Assembly (NCBI RefSeq): GCF_001469875.2
Contig: NZ_LOPW02000005.1
Location: 224,100 to 288,099, forward strand
Length of the DNA: 64,000 bases
Reading direction: 5' to 3'
Source of the DNA: Haloferax marisrubri
GTDB taxonomy: Archaea; Halobacteriota; Halobacteria; Halobacteriales; Haloferacaceae
Shown: piece by piece, positions 1 to 8,541 of the stretch
How the letters are laid out: every line of letters starts with the position of its first letter
Numbering within the stretch: position 1 is the stretch's first letter
Program-made: the position numbers and the translations under genes
The notes under the pieces: model-generated
The model's input: only the letters and a program-made list of their open reading frames with translations
The model's database searches: none
Told to the model about the DNA's origin: nothing

Positions 1-1772
1 CCGACGCCGCGGTCGCCGTCCGGCCCGAGGTCGTCGGGCCCGTCCCGGTAGACGACGTTCCCGGGGTTCATGCGCCACTCGGGGTCGAACGCCGTCTTCA
101 ACTCCTTGAACGCGCCCCAGAGTTCGGGACCGTACATTTTCGGGTTCCACTCGGTCCGGGCCATCCCGTCCCCGTGCTCGCCCGAAAAGGCCCCGCGGTG
201 GTCCAACACGAGGTCGGTCACGTCGTCGGTGATGGCGCGCATCGTCTCGATGCCCGCGCCGTCTTTCAGGTTCAGAATGGGGCGGATGTGAAGCGTCCCC
301 GCGCCGGCGTGGGCGAAGTACGCGGCCGACGTGCCGTGGTCTTCCAGCACTTCCTCGAACGACTGGACGTACTCCGCCAACTCCTCGGGCGGGACGCTCG
401 CGTCCTCGATGAACGGGTAGGGCTTCGGGTCGCCCGGCAGCGACATGAGAAGCGGTATCGCCGCCTTGCGGAGCTTCCAGAGGTCGGCCTGCGCCTCGGG
501 CGTGTACGCCTCGATGGCTTCGAACGCGCCGCCGGCGGTGTCGCTGGCGTCACCCGCCGCCGACTCGGCGTCTCCATCTCGCAGGAAGTGCTCGTTCGCC
601 TCGCGAATCACCGCCTCGAAGTCGTCGTGCAGTTCGGAGTCGAACTCCAGCATCAGCGTCGCCGCCGTCCCGTCGGGTATCTCCTCGACGTACTGGGCGT
701 ACTCGCTCGACTCGGCGGCCATCCGCAACACCTCGTCGTCCATGAGTTCGACCGCGCTGGCGTCGAAGTCGAGTGCGTCGGGGACCGCGGCCATCGCCTC
801 CACGAGGTCGTCGTAGGCGTAGAGGACGAGCGCCGTCTCCTCGGGAACCGTCACGAGCGACACGGTGGCCTCGACGACGACGCCGAGGGTGCCCTCCGCG
901 CCGACGAACAGTTTGGAGAGGTTGACGACCGCCTCGCCGTCGTCGGTCTCGGTGACGACCTTGTGGAGGTTGTAGCCCGACACCGACCGCTTGAGGCTCG
1001 GGTACTTCCGCTCGATTTCCCCCTCGTGGTCCTCGATGAGGCCGAGGACGGTCCGGTAGAGGGCGGCCTCGCGGTCGTCCTTCCCGACGATGCGGTTCCA
1101 CTCGTCGCCCCCGACGACCACGTCGCGGGTGTGGACGACCGACCCGTCGGCGAGGACGACCCGTAACTCCTCGGTGTAGGCGTCGGTGATGCCGTAGCGG
1201 ACCGAGTGCGCGCCCGTGGAGTTGTTGCCGATGCCGCCGCCGACCGTCGCGCGATTCGAGGAGGCGGGGTCCGGCGCGAACTTGAGGCCGTGGTCCGCGA
1301 GGCGGTCATCGAGGTCGTCTTGCACCACGCCGGGTTGGACTCGCGCCCGCCGCGCGTCGGGGTCAACGCAGACGATTTCGTCCATGTACTTCGAGCAGTC
1401 GATGACGACGCACCCGGGGCCGACGGTCTGTCCCGCCAGCGACGACCCCGCCCCGCGCGGGAGCACGGGCACGTCGTGTTCGGCCGCCGTCCGCACCGCG
1501 GCGCGCACGTCGTCCTCGTCGCGTGGGATGACCACGCCCGCCGGGCGCGCCCGGTAAATCGAGCCGTCGGTGGCGTACAGCACCTGCGCGTACTCGTCGA
1601 ACCGCACCTCGCCGGAGACGACTTCCCGGAGGTCGGCGGCGAGGTCGGCGTGCTCGGCTACGTCCGCCACGTCGTAGTCGCGCGACTCCTGAAACCGCTG
1701 GAAGTCGCCTCGTTCCTCGTCGTCCGTCTCGGTCGCAGTTCGGGTCGCCCGCAGCGGGCCGTCGCCTGACAT
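1..1772 (-). CDS. FAD-binding oxidase (D-lactate/glycolate dehydrogenase family), 3' part cut by window edge
   Basis: Only the first ~590 codons lie in the window. Reading the minus strand gives an FAD-binding PCMH-type domain with the signature PRGAGSSLAGQ around residue 105-115 and VGGGIGNNSTGAHS further on. An FAD-oxidase C-terminal domain follows, with HIRPILN and SGEHGDG near residue 530. This order is that of GlcD/Dld oxidases, which oxidise 2-hydroxyacids and pass electrons to the membrane chain. Haloarchaeal homologues often continue into a GlpC-like Fe-S domain, which would lie left of the window. Two in-frame ATG codons occur (1778 and 1772). A TATA-like GGTTTTTGC at 1797-1805 fits the 1772 start best. 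The substrate is not decidable from sequence. Confidence 0.88.
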   Translation of the reverse strand, partial: MSGDGPLRATRTATETDDEERGDFQRFQESRDYDVADVAEHADLAADLREVVSGEVRFDEYAQVLYATDGSIYRARPAGVVIPRDEDDVRAAVRTAAEHDVPVLPRGAGSSLAGQTVGPGCVVIDCSKYMDEIVCVDPDARRARVQPGVVQDDLDDRLADHGLKFAPDPASSNRATVGGGIGNNSTGAHSVRYGITDAYTEELRVVLADGSVVHTRDVVVGGDEWNRIVGKDDREAALYRTVLGLIEDHEGEIERKYPSLKRSVSGYNLHKVVTETDDGEAVVNLSKLFVGAEGTLGVVVEATVSLVTVPEETALVLYAYDDLVEAMAAVPDALDFDASAVELMDDEVLRMAAESSEYAQYVEEIPDGTAATLMLEFDSELHDDFEAVIREANEHFLRDGDAESAAGDASDTAGGAFEAIEAYTPEAQADLWKLRKAAIPLLMSLPGDPKPYPFIEDASVPPEELAEYVQSFEEVLEDHGTSAAYFAHAGAGTLHIRPILNLKDGAGIETMRAITDDVTDLVLDHRGAFSGEHGDGMARTEWNPKMYGPELWGAFKELKTAFDPEWRMNPGNVVYRDGPDDLGPDGDRGV

Positions 1773-1796
1773 TATCATGTATAATCGTGCAGGATA

Positions 1797-1805
1797 GCAA
1801 AAACC
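1797..1805 (-). promoter_or_regulatory. TATA-like box of the FAD oxidase gene
   Basis: The minus strand reads GGTTTTTGC about 27-30 nt before the ATG at 1772. That spacing suits a leaderless haloarchaeal transcript and argues against the ATG at 1778. Confidence 0.45.
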
Positions 1806-1880
1806 TGTGTGTGACTCGCCACGTTTGCCCGAAGCGGTAGTCGTCTGCGACGGGCCTGTCCCGTCGTGCGCAGGCTGAGC

Positions 1881-1904
1881 GGGTTCTCACCCGAGTGAGA
1901 ACCC
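1881..1904. terminator. Perfect 10-bp inverted repeat with 4-nt loop, possible terminator
   Basis: GGGTTCTCAC, loop CCGA, then GTGAGAACCC. It lies 3 nt past the stop codon of the minus-strand gene ending at 1907 and upstream of the FAD oxidase promoter. No T-run follows on either strand, so it may be a terminator, an RNA-stabilising hairpin, or a DNA operator. Confidence 0.5.
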
Positions 1905-1906
1905 GT

Positions 1907-2728
1907 CTACTGCGGCGGGTTCCGGGGGTAGTTCCCGACGCCGGTTCGGAGTTCGCCGTCGGCGGCGACCCAGCCCTGCCGGTCCGCCGGGAGGTCGTAG
2001 ACGGCGACGTGGTCGACGTACTCGTTGTAGTTCCAGCCGCCGACCCACCACGAGTTCGCGCCGCGGAGTTCGACGCTCACGGAGACGTTCGTCGTCTCGG
2101 GGCCGTCGTACTGCACGAACACCATCGACTCGTAGTCGTAACACCGAGTGTCGTCGCTGTTGCTCGGCCAGTCACACGGGACGAGCCGGGCGTTCTCGCG
2201 CGGTTCGAACAGGGGTTCGGTCCCCTCGGGCGCGAGCGTGTCGATGGACTGGTTCACCCGCACGTCGGCGCTGAGGTCGATAGCGTCGTGTTCGACGCGG
2301 AGCGTGTCGGAGTCGTTCTGACTGTACTCGCTCGCCGGAATCGGCTCCCAGCGGACGAGTCGGTCGTTCTCGACGACCGCCCGGTAGTAGGTCGGGTCGG
2401 CGGGAATCTCGTCGGCCCGGAGGCGGAGCATCGGCCCGTACTCCGTCTCGACCACGTCGTACGCCCAGCCCGTCGGCAGCAGGTACTCGCGGGACTCGAC
2501 GGCGTCGCCGACGGCCGAGGAGCCGTCGCTGACGGGCAGCGGGACGAGGACCGTCACGTTCGAAATCGGTTCGTCCGCCGAGACGCGGACGCTGTAGTCG
2601 TACTGGCTCCCGTAGGAGTCGAGATACGAGAGTCGGCCGAACGCCCAGAGCCCGCCGGCCGCGACCGCGACCACGACGAGCGCGGCGACGACGACGATGC
2701 CGAGTGTGCGGAAATTCACGGAAATCAC
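1907..2728 (-). CDS. Membrane-anchored hypothetical exported protein
   Basis: The 273-residue protein has a single hydrophobic N-terminal segment (about residues 8-30, rich in Val and Ala). A long acidic extracytoplasmic domain follows, without a recognisable family signature. Several N-X-T/S sequons (ISNVTV, TTNVSV) are consistent with surface exposure and archaeal N-glycosylation. Starts are GTG at 2728 or GTG at 2719; both give the same anchor. A strong hairpin lies just past its stop. I do not recognise a function; similar membrane-anchored proteins of unknown role are common in haloarchaea. Confidence 0.75.
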   Translation of the reverse strand: MISVNFRTLGIVVVAALVVVAVAAGGLWAFGRLSYLDSYGSQYDYSVRVSADEPISNVTVLVPLPVSDGSSAVGDAVESREYLLPTGWAYDVVETEYGPMLRLRADEIPADPTYYRAVVENDRLVRWEPIPASEYSQNDSDTLRVEHDAIDLSADVRVNQSIDTLAPEGTEPLFEPRENARLVPCDWPSNSDDTRCYDYESMVFVQYDGPETTNVSVSVELRGANSWWVGGWNYNEYVDHVAVYDLPADRQGWVAADGELRTGVGNYPRNPPQ

Positions 2729-2749
2729 CGGGCGGGTCGGTCCGCCCGT

Positions 2750-3325
2750 TTAGACCGCCGCACCTCCCGCGGCGGTGCCCGCGGTCGACTCCACGAACTC
2801 GGCGAAGTCGGCGACGAACGATTCGACTTCGTCCCAGTCGGTGTACTCGTAGTCCCGCGAGGCGTCCGTGTCCCCGGTCGCGTCCTTGGCGATGCGCTTC
2901 ATCATCATCCGGGTGAGAAAGCCGTACTCCGAGTACCGGAGCGCGCCCCCGAACGCGGCCATCCGCTGGGGATGCCAGCCGCTCTTTTCGACGAACTCGT
3001 CGAGGTACGTCGCCACCTCGGCGCGGGCGTCCTCGTCGTCGAGCGCCGACGACAGCGACACCTGGAAGAAGCCGTTGGGCCGCGCCTCGATGTCGTCGCG
3101 GTGTTCGCGGACGAACCCGTACACCGCCTTCGAGTGGGCACCAAGGTGAATCGACGACCCGAGAAGCACCGCGTCGGCCTCGGCGAGCGCCTCACCGGCG
3201 GCGTCGTCGGCGACCGAGACGGCCCGCGCGTCGTGGCCGCGACCCGCCAGCGACTCCGCGATGCGCCCGGCTATCTTCTCGGTCTGTCCCTCTTTGCTCC
3301 CGTACGCGACGAGTATCGTCCTCAT
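2750..3325 (-). CDS. Flavodoxin-domain protein (HemG-like)
   Basis: This 191-residue protein starts MRTILVAYGSKEGQTEKIA, the FMN phosphate-binding loop of flavodoxin-fold proteins. Later it has VLLGSSIHLGAHSK and a GGALRYSEYG stretch, as in the HemG-type branch (menaquinone-dependent protoporphyrinogen dehydrogenase). A longer reading frame upstream exists, but the ATG at 3325 precedes the first beta strand directly and is the natural start. It is divergent from thiE with about 136 bp between. It could be a protoporphyrinogen oxidase-like enzyme or an FMN electron carrier; substrate is inferred only. Confidence 0.82.
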   Translation of the reverse strand: MRTILVAYGSKEGQTEKIAGRIAESLAGRGHDARAVSVADDAAGEALAEADAVLLGSSIHLGAHSKAVYGFVREHRDDIEARPNGFFQVSLSSALDDEDARAEVATYLDEFVEKSGWHPQRMAAFGGALRYSEYGFLTRMMMKRIAKDATGDTDASRDYEYTDWDEVESFVADFAEFVESTAGTAAGGAAV

Positions 3326-3422
3326 ACAGCTCACCGCGTACCTGTTGGTTCGCTCACAGTATAACGGCGCGCGACGCCTCTCAGCCGCCGAGAAACCGGC
3401 CAAACGACCCCGGGAGGAGGAA

Positions 3423-3430
3423 CTATTTTG
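3423..3430 (+). promoter_or_regulatory. TATA-like box of the thiE operon
   Basis: CTATTTTG stands about 35 nt before the thiE ATG at 3462, so the mRNA leader would be short (about 5-10 nt). No TPP riboswitch core was seen in the 3326-3461 gap. Confidence 0.45.
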
Positions 3431-3461
3431 CCCGTCGCCGCATCACTCCAGAATACAACTC

Positions 3462-4106
3462 ATGAATATCTCGATGGGAACCTATCTGGTGACGCAGTCG
3501 GACCGCTCCGGCGGACGGTCGACGCCGGACGTGGTGCAGACCGCCGTCGACGGCGGCGTCGACGTCGTTCAACTCCGCGAGAAGCACGCGAGCGCCCGCG
3601 ACCGCTACGAGGTCGGCCGCGAGATTCGCGCCGTGACGGCCGACGCGGGCGTCCCGCTCGTCGTCAACGACCGGGTGGACATCGCGGCCGCCATCGACGC
3701 CGACGGGGTCCACCTCGGCGACGACGACGTGCCCGTCTCGGTCGCGCGCGAGCAACTCGGCGACGACGCCATCGTCGGCCGGTCGGTCTCGACGGTCGCG
3801 GGCGCGAGAGCCGCCGAGGAGGCCGGCGCGGACTACCTCGGCGTCGGCGCGGTGTTCGCCACGGACACGAAGAACACCGACCCCGAGCAGTCCGAAATCG
3901 GGACCGAGCGGGTGTCGGCCATCGCGGACGCCGTCTCGATTCCGTTCGTCGGCATCGGCGGCGTCACGCCCGACAACGCCGCCGACGTGGTCGCCGCCGG
4001 GGCCGACGGCGTCGCGGTCGTCTCGGCCATCACCGCCGCTGACGACCCCGCCGACGCGACCCGCCACCTCGCCGACTCGGTCGCCGCCGGGAGGGACCGC
4101 CGATGA
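3462..4106 (+). CDS. thiE: Thiamine-phosphate synthase
   Basis: ThiE joins HMP pyrophosphate and thiazole phosphate to thiamine monophosphate. The 214-residue TIM-barrel protein shows QLREK near residue 37, VVNDRVDIA, the glycine-rich GADYLGVGAVFATDTK loop and VGIGGV near the end, all typical of the family. The length is normal. The ATG at 3462 gives MNISMGTYLVTQ; an internal ATG at 3474 is possible. Its stop overlaps the thiM start in an ATGA junction, so the genes are translationally coupled in the order thiE-thiM-thiD, which is a salvage-type arrangement. Confidence 0.94.
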   Translation: MNISMGTYLVTQSDRSGGRSTPDVVQTAVDGGVDVVQLREKHASARDRYEVGREIRAVTADAGVPLVVNDRVDIAAAIDADGVHLGDDDVPVSVAREQLGDDAIVGRSVSTVAGARAAEEAGADYLGVGAVFATDTKNTDPEQSEIGTERVSAIADAVSIPFVGIGGVTPDNAADVVAAGADGVAVVSAITAADDPADATRHLADSVAAGRDRR

Positions 4107-4999
4107 GCGGACGAGACGACGCTGACGGCGCGGGTGGACGGGGCGGTTCGGACGGTGCGAACGGCGCGGGCGGCGTGCCTGACGTGGCGCTGGACGAGGC
4201 GCTGGCCGCCGTCGCGGGCGAACAACCGCTCATCAACTCGGTCACGAACGACGTGACGGTCAACGACGTGGCGAACATCACGCTCTACTGGGGCGGCCTG
4301 CCGGTCATGTCCGACGACGAGCGCGAAGTCGGCGACATGGTCGGCATCGCCGACGGCTGTCTGCTCAACATGGGGACCGTGAGCGAGTCGGGCGAGGAGA
4401 CGATGCTGACCGCCGGTCGCGCCGCGAACGAGCGCGGCGTCCCCCTCGTCGTCGACCCCGTCGGCGTCGGCGCGACCCCCACGCGTGACCGGGTCGCGGA
4501 CCGCCTCGTCACCGACCTCGACGTGGACGTGCTCAACGGCAACTACGGCGAAATCTCCGCGCTCGTCGGCGACGACGCCGAGGTCCGCGGGGTCGAGTCA
4601 GTCGGCGAGTACGCCGAAATCGCCGCCGCGGCCGTCGAGTGCGCCCGGAAGACCGGCGCGGTCGTCGTCGCCTCCGGTGAGACCGACATCGTCGCGACCG
4701 AGGAGGCCACCTTCGAGGTCGACGCCGGCCACTCGATGATGGGTGCGGTCGTCGGTACCGGCTGTATGCTCGGCGTGACGCTCGCGGTGTTCGCGGCCGC
4801 CATCGACGACCCGCTTTCGGCGGCGCTCTCCGGCACCGCGGCCTACGGACTCGCGGGCGAACTCGCCGCCGAGGGCGCGTTCGGCGACTACCGCGGCCCG
4901 GCCAGCTACAAAATCGCATTCCTCGACGCGGTCGCCGGACTCGCCGACGCCTCGACGCCCGACATCGCCGACCGAATCGACCCCATCGAGGTGCGATAG
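4103..4999 (+). CDS. thiM: Hydroxyethylthiazole kinase
   Basis: ThiM phosphorylates 4-methyl-5-hydroxyethylthiazole for thiamine synthesis or salvage. The 298-residue protein has an acidic Gly-rich extension of about 30 residues. It then shows INSVTNDVTVNDVANI, LVVDPVGVGATPTR and the catalytic GTGCMLG motif near residue 217. The ATG overlaps the thiE stop by 4 nt and the stop abuts the thiD ATG, so the three genes form one transcript. The N-terminal extension (GRGGSDGANGAGG region) is longer than in most family members and is presumably disordered. Confidence 0.94.
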   Translation: MSGRDDADGAGGRGGSDGANGAGGVPDVALDEALAAVAGEQPLINSVTNDVTVNDVANITLYWGGLPVMSDDEREVGDMVGIADGCLLNMGTVSESGEETMLTAGRAANERGVPLVVDPVGVGATPTRDRVADRLVTDLDVDVLNGNYGEISALVGDDAEVRGVESVGEYAEIAAAAVECARKTGAVVVASGETDIVATEEATFEVDAGHSMMGAVVGTGCMLGVTLAVFAAAIDDPLSAALSGTAAYGLAGELAAEGAFGDYRGPASYKIAFLDAVAGLADASTPDIADRIDPIEVR

Positions 5000-5839
5000 A
5001 TGCCGGGGACCGCCTCCAACCCGCGGACGCCGCCGTACGCGCTCACCATCGCCTCCAGCGACTCCGGCGGCGGCGCGGGCATCCAGGCCGACCTGAAGAC
5101 GATGACCCGACTCGGCGTCTACGGCGGGTCCGTCATCGTGGCCGCGACGGCCCAAAACACCCGCGGCGTCGAGGGTTCGCACGTCCTCCCGGCCGAGTCG
5201 ATTCGCGCCCAGTACGAGGCCGTCGCCGACGACTTCGACATCGCCGCCGTCAAACTCGGGATGCTGGCGACCGCCGAGGCCGTCGAGACGGTCGCCGACT
5301 GCCTCGCCGACTACGACGGCCCGGTCGTCCTCGACCCAGTGATGGTCGCCACCTCCGGCGACCGCCTGCTGGACGCGGACGCCGTCGACGCCTACGACGC
5401 TCTGTTCGCGCAGGCGACGCTCGTGACTCCGAACGCCGACGAGGCGGAGGCGCTGACGGGTGTGTTCCCCGACTCCCCGGCGGCCGTCTCGGACGCGGCC
5501 GACTGGTTCTTCGACCGGGGTGCCGACGCCGTGCTCCTGAAGGGCGGCCACGTCGCCACCGACGGCGACATCGTGGTCGACACACTCGTCACGCCGACCG
5601 AGACGACGACGTTCGTCAACCCGCGCATCGACGCGACGGCGACTCACGGGTCGGGCTGTACGCTTTCGAGCGCCGTCGCCGCCCGCCTCGCCCGCGGCGA
5701 CGACCTCGCCGACGCGGTCCGTCGCGGTATCGAGTTCACTCGCGCGACCCTCGCCGAACCCGCCGACGTGGGCGAGGGCGCGGGGAGCGTGAACCACCTC
5801 GTCGGCGTCGGCGACGGCTGGACGCCCGACGAGTCGTAA
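5000..5839 (+). CDS. thiD: Hydroxymethylpyrimidine/phosphomethylpyrimidine kinase
   Basis: ThiD phosphorylates HMP and HMP phosphate. Family marks are SDSGGGAGIQADLKT near residue 17, VLDPVMVATSGDRL and ATHGSGCTLSSAVAARL near the C-terminus (ribokinase-fold anion hole). At 279 residues it is a single-domain ThiD, without the ThiN domain that is fused in many archaea. The ATG follows the thiM stop with no gap. It completes a pathway segment with thiE and thiM: both precursors are phosphorylated and joined. Confidence 0.94.
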   Translation: MPGTASNPRTPPYALTIASSDSGGGAGIQADLKTMTRLGVYGGSVIVAATAQNTRGVEGSHVLPAESIRAQYEAVADDFDIAAVKLGMLATAEAVETVADCLADYDGPVVLDPVMVATSGDRLLDADAVDAYDALFAQATLVTPNADEAEALTGVFPDSPAAVSDAADWFFDRGADAVLLKGGHVATDGDIVVDTLVTPTETTTFVNPRIDATATHGSGCTLSSAVAARLARGDDLADAVRRGIEFTRATLAEPADVGEGAGSVNHLVGVGDGWTPDES

Positions 5840-5917
5840 GCGACGACCGGCGACCGGCGACGCGGCCCTCCGACGGTCGTCACGCCCCTTTTTCCAGACA
5901 CGTGTCGTATCACGAAC

Positions 5918-6715
5918 ATGGTAGAGACACCATCATCGAACGCGCTCCGCGCCCGAATCGAGGCCGGCGGCGTCGCGCTCGGCGTCCTCGACAACACCTA
6001 CAGCCCGACGCTCGTGGAGTTCTACGGCGAACTCGGCCTCGACTTCGTGTGGCTCGACCTCGAACACGGCGGGCCCAGCCCGCTCGACTCGGGCGCGATG
6101 GAGGGCCTCCTCCGCGCGGCGGAGCGAACCGGCATCGAGCCGTTGGTTCGGCTCCCGACGACGGACCCGACGTTCGTCCGGAAGGTCCTCGACCTCGGCG
6201 TCAGGAACGTCTTCCTCCCGCGCGTGGAGTCGGCCGAGGAAGTTCGCGAGGCGGTCCGGTCGGCCCACTTCACCTACGGCGACGGCCCCGGCGACCGCGG
6301 CCTCGCGTCGCCCCGCGCCCGCCGTTGGGGCCTCGCAGACGACTACGTTGCAAGCGAGGACCGCGAGACGCTCGTCGGCGTGACCATCGAGACCGCCGAG
6401 TCGCTTTCGGACCTCGACGCGATTCTCGACGTGCCCGAACTGGGCTTCGTCTTCATCGGCCCGTTCGACCTCTCGGTGGCGCTCGGCCACCCCGGCGAGA
6501 TAGACCACCCGGACGTGCAGGACGCAGTCGAGCGAATCCGCTCGGCCGCGGTCGAGGCGGGCGTCCCCGTCGGCGGCCTCGGCTTCGGCATGGACGACGT
6601 GAACCAGAAGGCGGAGAACGGCTATCAGCTCATCAATCTCGGCAGTACCACGGGCGCGCTCAAGGGCGTCGTCGACGGCTGGTTCGACGCCGTGACGTTC
6701 GACCGCGAGGAGTAG
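5918..6715 (+). CDS. HpcH/HpaI family aldolase
   Basis: The 265-residue class II pyruvate aldolase shows VWLDLEHGG (catalytic His region, about residue 48), the Arg of VRLPTTDPTFVRKVLDLGV, GVTIETAE with a metal-binding Glu, and FIGPFDLS with a metal-binding Asp. The last stretch GGLGFGMDDVNQKAENGY resembles the family's closing segment. Such enzymes split 2-keto-3-deoxy sugar acids or 4-hydroxy-2-ketoacids. The exact substrate cannot be read from sequence and the neighbours (thiamine genes, methyltransferase) give no hint. A pyrimidine-rich CCTTTTTCC about 30 nt upstream could be the promoter. Confidence 0.88.
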   Translation: MVETPSSNALRARIEAGGVALGVLDNTYSPTLVEFYGELGLDFVWLDLEHGGPSPLDSGAMEGLLRAAERTGIEPLVRLPTTDPTFVRKVLDLGVRNVFLPRVESAEEVREAVRSAHFTYGDGPGDRGLASPRARRWGLADDYVASEDRETLVGVTIETAESLSDLDAILDVPELGFVFIGPFDLSVALGHPGEIDHPDVQDAVERIRSAAVEAGVPVGGLGFGMDDVNQKAENGYQLINLGSTTGALKGVVDGWFDAVTFDREE

Positions 6716-6724
6716 CGGCCGCGC

Positions 6725-7471
6725 CTACTCTGTCGCGTCCGTCCGCGAGTCGGACAGCCGCATCGCCACGCTGTACATCTCTCCCGTGGACTCCGATTCG
6801 ACCGCGTCGGCGACGCGGTCAGCCTGGTCCGCAAGCCACCCGCCCATCTCGCCGGGGACCTCCGCCGCCAGCGACTTCGCCACCGACGCGTGCGCCTCGA
6901 CGTGGCTTTCGGACCACGGGACCGGGTCGAGCAGGGTCAGTTCGCGGTCGAAGCGCCAGCCGTGTCCCGAAAACAGCGCCCTGAGCGCGTCGGCCGGATA
7001 GAACGTCAGCGCGGGCCGCCCGCGGGCCAACTGGCTCGCCGCGTTTTCGAGCGCGAACAACTCCCGAACCGCGGCGTCGTCGGGGTGCGGTTCGTAGTCG
7101 TCGACGACGAGGTGACAGCCGGGCGCGGCGACCCGGGTTAGCTCGCGCGCGACGGCGGCGAGCGACTCGGGACTGACGAGGTTGAACAGCCCGTGGGCGG
7201 TGACGACGTCTACCGAGTCGTCGGCGAGCGGGAGGCTCCGAACGTCGGCTTCCAGCACCACGGTCCTCGCTCGGTCCGTCGGCGACGGGGCCACGCGGTC
7301 GCGGACGAGTGTCGCGTGCTCCGGGTCGTTGGTGACGGCGTAGACCCGCTTCGCGCCCGCGTCGAGGAGTCCGGCGGTGGTGTTCCCGGTTCCCGCGCCG
7401 GCCTCCAGACAGACCGCGCCCCGGACCGGCCGGTCGTCGAGGGCGGCCGTGACGGTCGTTGGAACGTCCAT
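6725..7471 (-). CDS. Class I SAM-dependent methyltransferase
   Basis: The 248-residue protein begins MDVPTTVTAALDDRP. It has the SAM-binding motif I as CLEAGAGTGNTTAGLLD (about residues 21-37), the acidic ribose contact in EADVRSLPL, and motif IV as VDVVTAHGLFNLV. No target-recognition domain is visible, so the substrate is unknown. The start was placed at the ATG just before the domain; the frame stays open further upstream but that part is low-complexity. It converges with the aldolase gene, 9 bp away. Confidence 0.85.
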   Translation of the reverse strand: MDVPTTVTAALDDRPVRGAVCLEAGAGTGNTTAGLLDAGAKRVYAVTNDPEHATLVRDRVAPSPTDRARTVVLEADVRSLPLADDSVDVVTAHGLFNLVSPESLAAVARELTRVAAPGCHLVVDDYEPHPDDAAVRELFALENAASQLARGRPALTFYPADALRALFSGHGWRFDRELTLLDPVPWSESHVEAHASVAKSLAAEVPGEMGGWLADQADRVADAVESESTGEMYSVAMRLSDSRTDATE

Positions 7472-7512
7472 TGGCGGCAGGTGGAAATCGAGGTGGCGGC
7501 CGTCTCGCCTCG

Positions 7513-8397
7513 TTAGTGGTGCAGTTGCTCCGGAACCGGACTCTCGTCGTGCCGGAGGCGCTCGATGAGCGACCGCTGGGCCGTCTCGTCCATGCCGTTG
7601 TACCGCGTCGCGGCGTCGAGGACCATCGCCACGAGCTTCGGGTCGCCCGGCGTGACGACGCTCGTGAGGCCCTGCGCGGCCGCGAAGTCGAACCGCTCCG
7701 CGATTTCGTCCGGAGTGTCGACCGGTTCGTACCAGTTGGGGAACGGTCGGTCGGCCTCGGGCAGTTCGTCGGTGTCGGGCCACGGCCCGCGGGCGAACGC
7801 CTTGATGCCGAGGGTACCGATACCGGCCTTCTCGGCCGCCTCGAAGACGCCCGCGTAGTCGTGTTCGTCGTCGCCCTTGCCGATGACGACGGGGTTCAGC
7901 GGGAACATCAGGGTTTCGAGGTCGTCGATGCGGTCGATGGCGTCGCGGATGAGCCCCGGGTTCCCGTGGCTCGTCAGCCCGATGTGGCCGATTTTCCCCT
8001 CGTCTTTCGCCTCGCGGAAGGCCGCGAGCGCGCCGTCGTCGGCCGTGATTTCGTCCAGTTCGGACTCGTATTCGAGGCCGTGGACCTGATAGAGGTCGAT
8101 GTAATCGACGCCGAGGCGGTCGAACGAGCGGTCGAGCTTCCGCTTTGCGCCCTCGTAGCCCCGCTCTTGGGTCTTACAGCCGAGGAAGATGTCCTCGCGG
8201 TGCTGGCGGAGCTTCGGGCCCAGTTTGAGCTCCGCGTCGCCGTAGGTCGGAGCCACGTCGAAGTGGTTGACGCCCTTCGAGAGGACGTGTTCGACCATCT
8301 GGTTCGCGCCCTCCTGTTCGAGCCAGTTGAGCGCGATAGCGCCGAACGTTGCGATGCTACTCTCGTGGCCGGTGTCACCGAGTGCGCGGGTTTCCAT
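7513..8397 (-). CDS. Aldo/keto reductase
   Basis: The 294-residue AKR barrel shows the catalytic Asp and Tyr in HFDVAPTYG (about residues 46-53), the Lys in GCKT (about 78) and the His in YQVHGLEY (about 108). The family reduces aldehydes or ketones with NAD(P)H. It is divergent from the dioxygenase-like gene at 8542, about 144 bp away, so the two may share a regulatory region. A second, less related aldo/keto reductase is at 44512. The substrate is not known. Confidence 0.9.
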   Translation of the reverse strand: METRALGDTGHESSIATFGAIALNWLEQEGANQMVEHVLSKGVNHFDVAPTYGDAELKLGPKLRQHREDIFLGCKTQERGYEGAKRKLDRSFDRLGVDYIDLYQVHGLEYESELDEITADDGALAAFREAKDEGKIGHIGLTSHGNPGLIRDAIDRIDDLETLMFPLNPVVIGKGDDEHDYAGVFEAAEKAGIGTLGIKAFARGPWPDTDELPEADRPFPNWYEPVDTPDEIAERFDFAAAQGLTSVVTPGDPKLVAMVLDAATRYNGMDETAQRSLIERLRHDESPVPEQLHH

Positions 8398-8541
8398 ACA
8401 TCAATCGTCATCGTCAATGGACAAAAACGTGCGTCTCGCCGACTCGACTGCCGGGTCCGTGCCGACGCCGCTGACCGTGCCCCGACCCGGTAACACTCGC
8501 GTCAGCGGATACTCAAGTCCTTCCGGCCCGTAGGACTGGCC

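Noticed and set aside
3326..3461. Possible TPP riboswitch upstream of thiE
   Set aside because: I looked for the CTGAGA core and its partner helices and did not find them. A TATA box close to the start leaves almost no leader.
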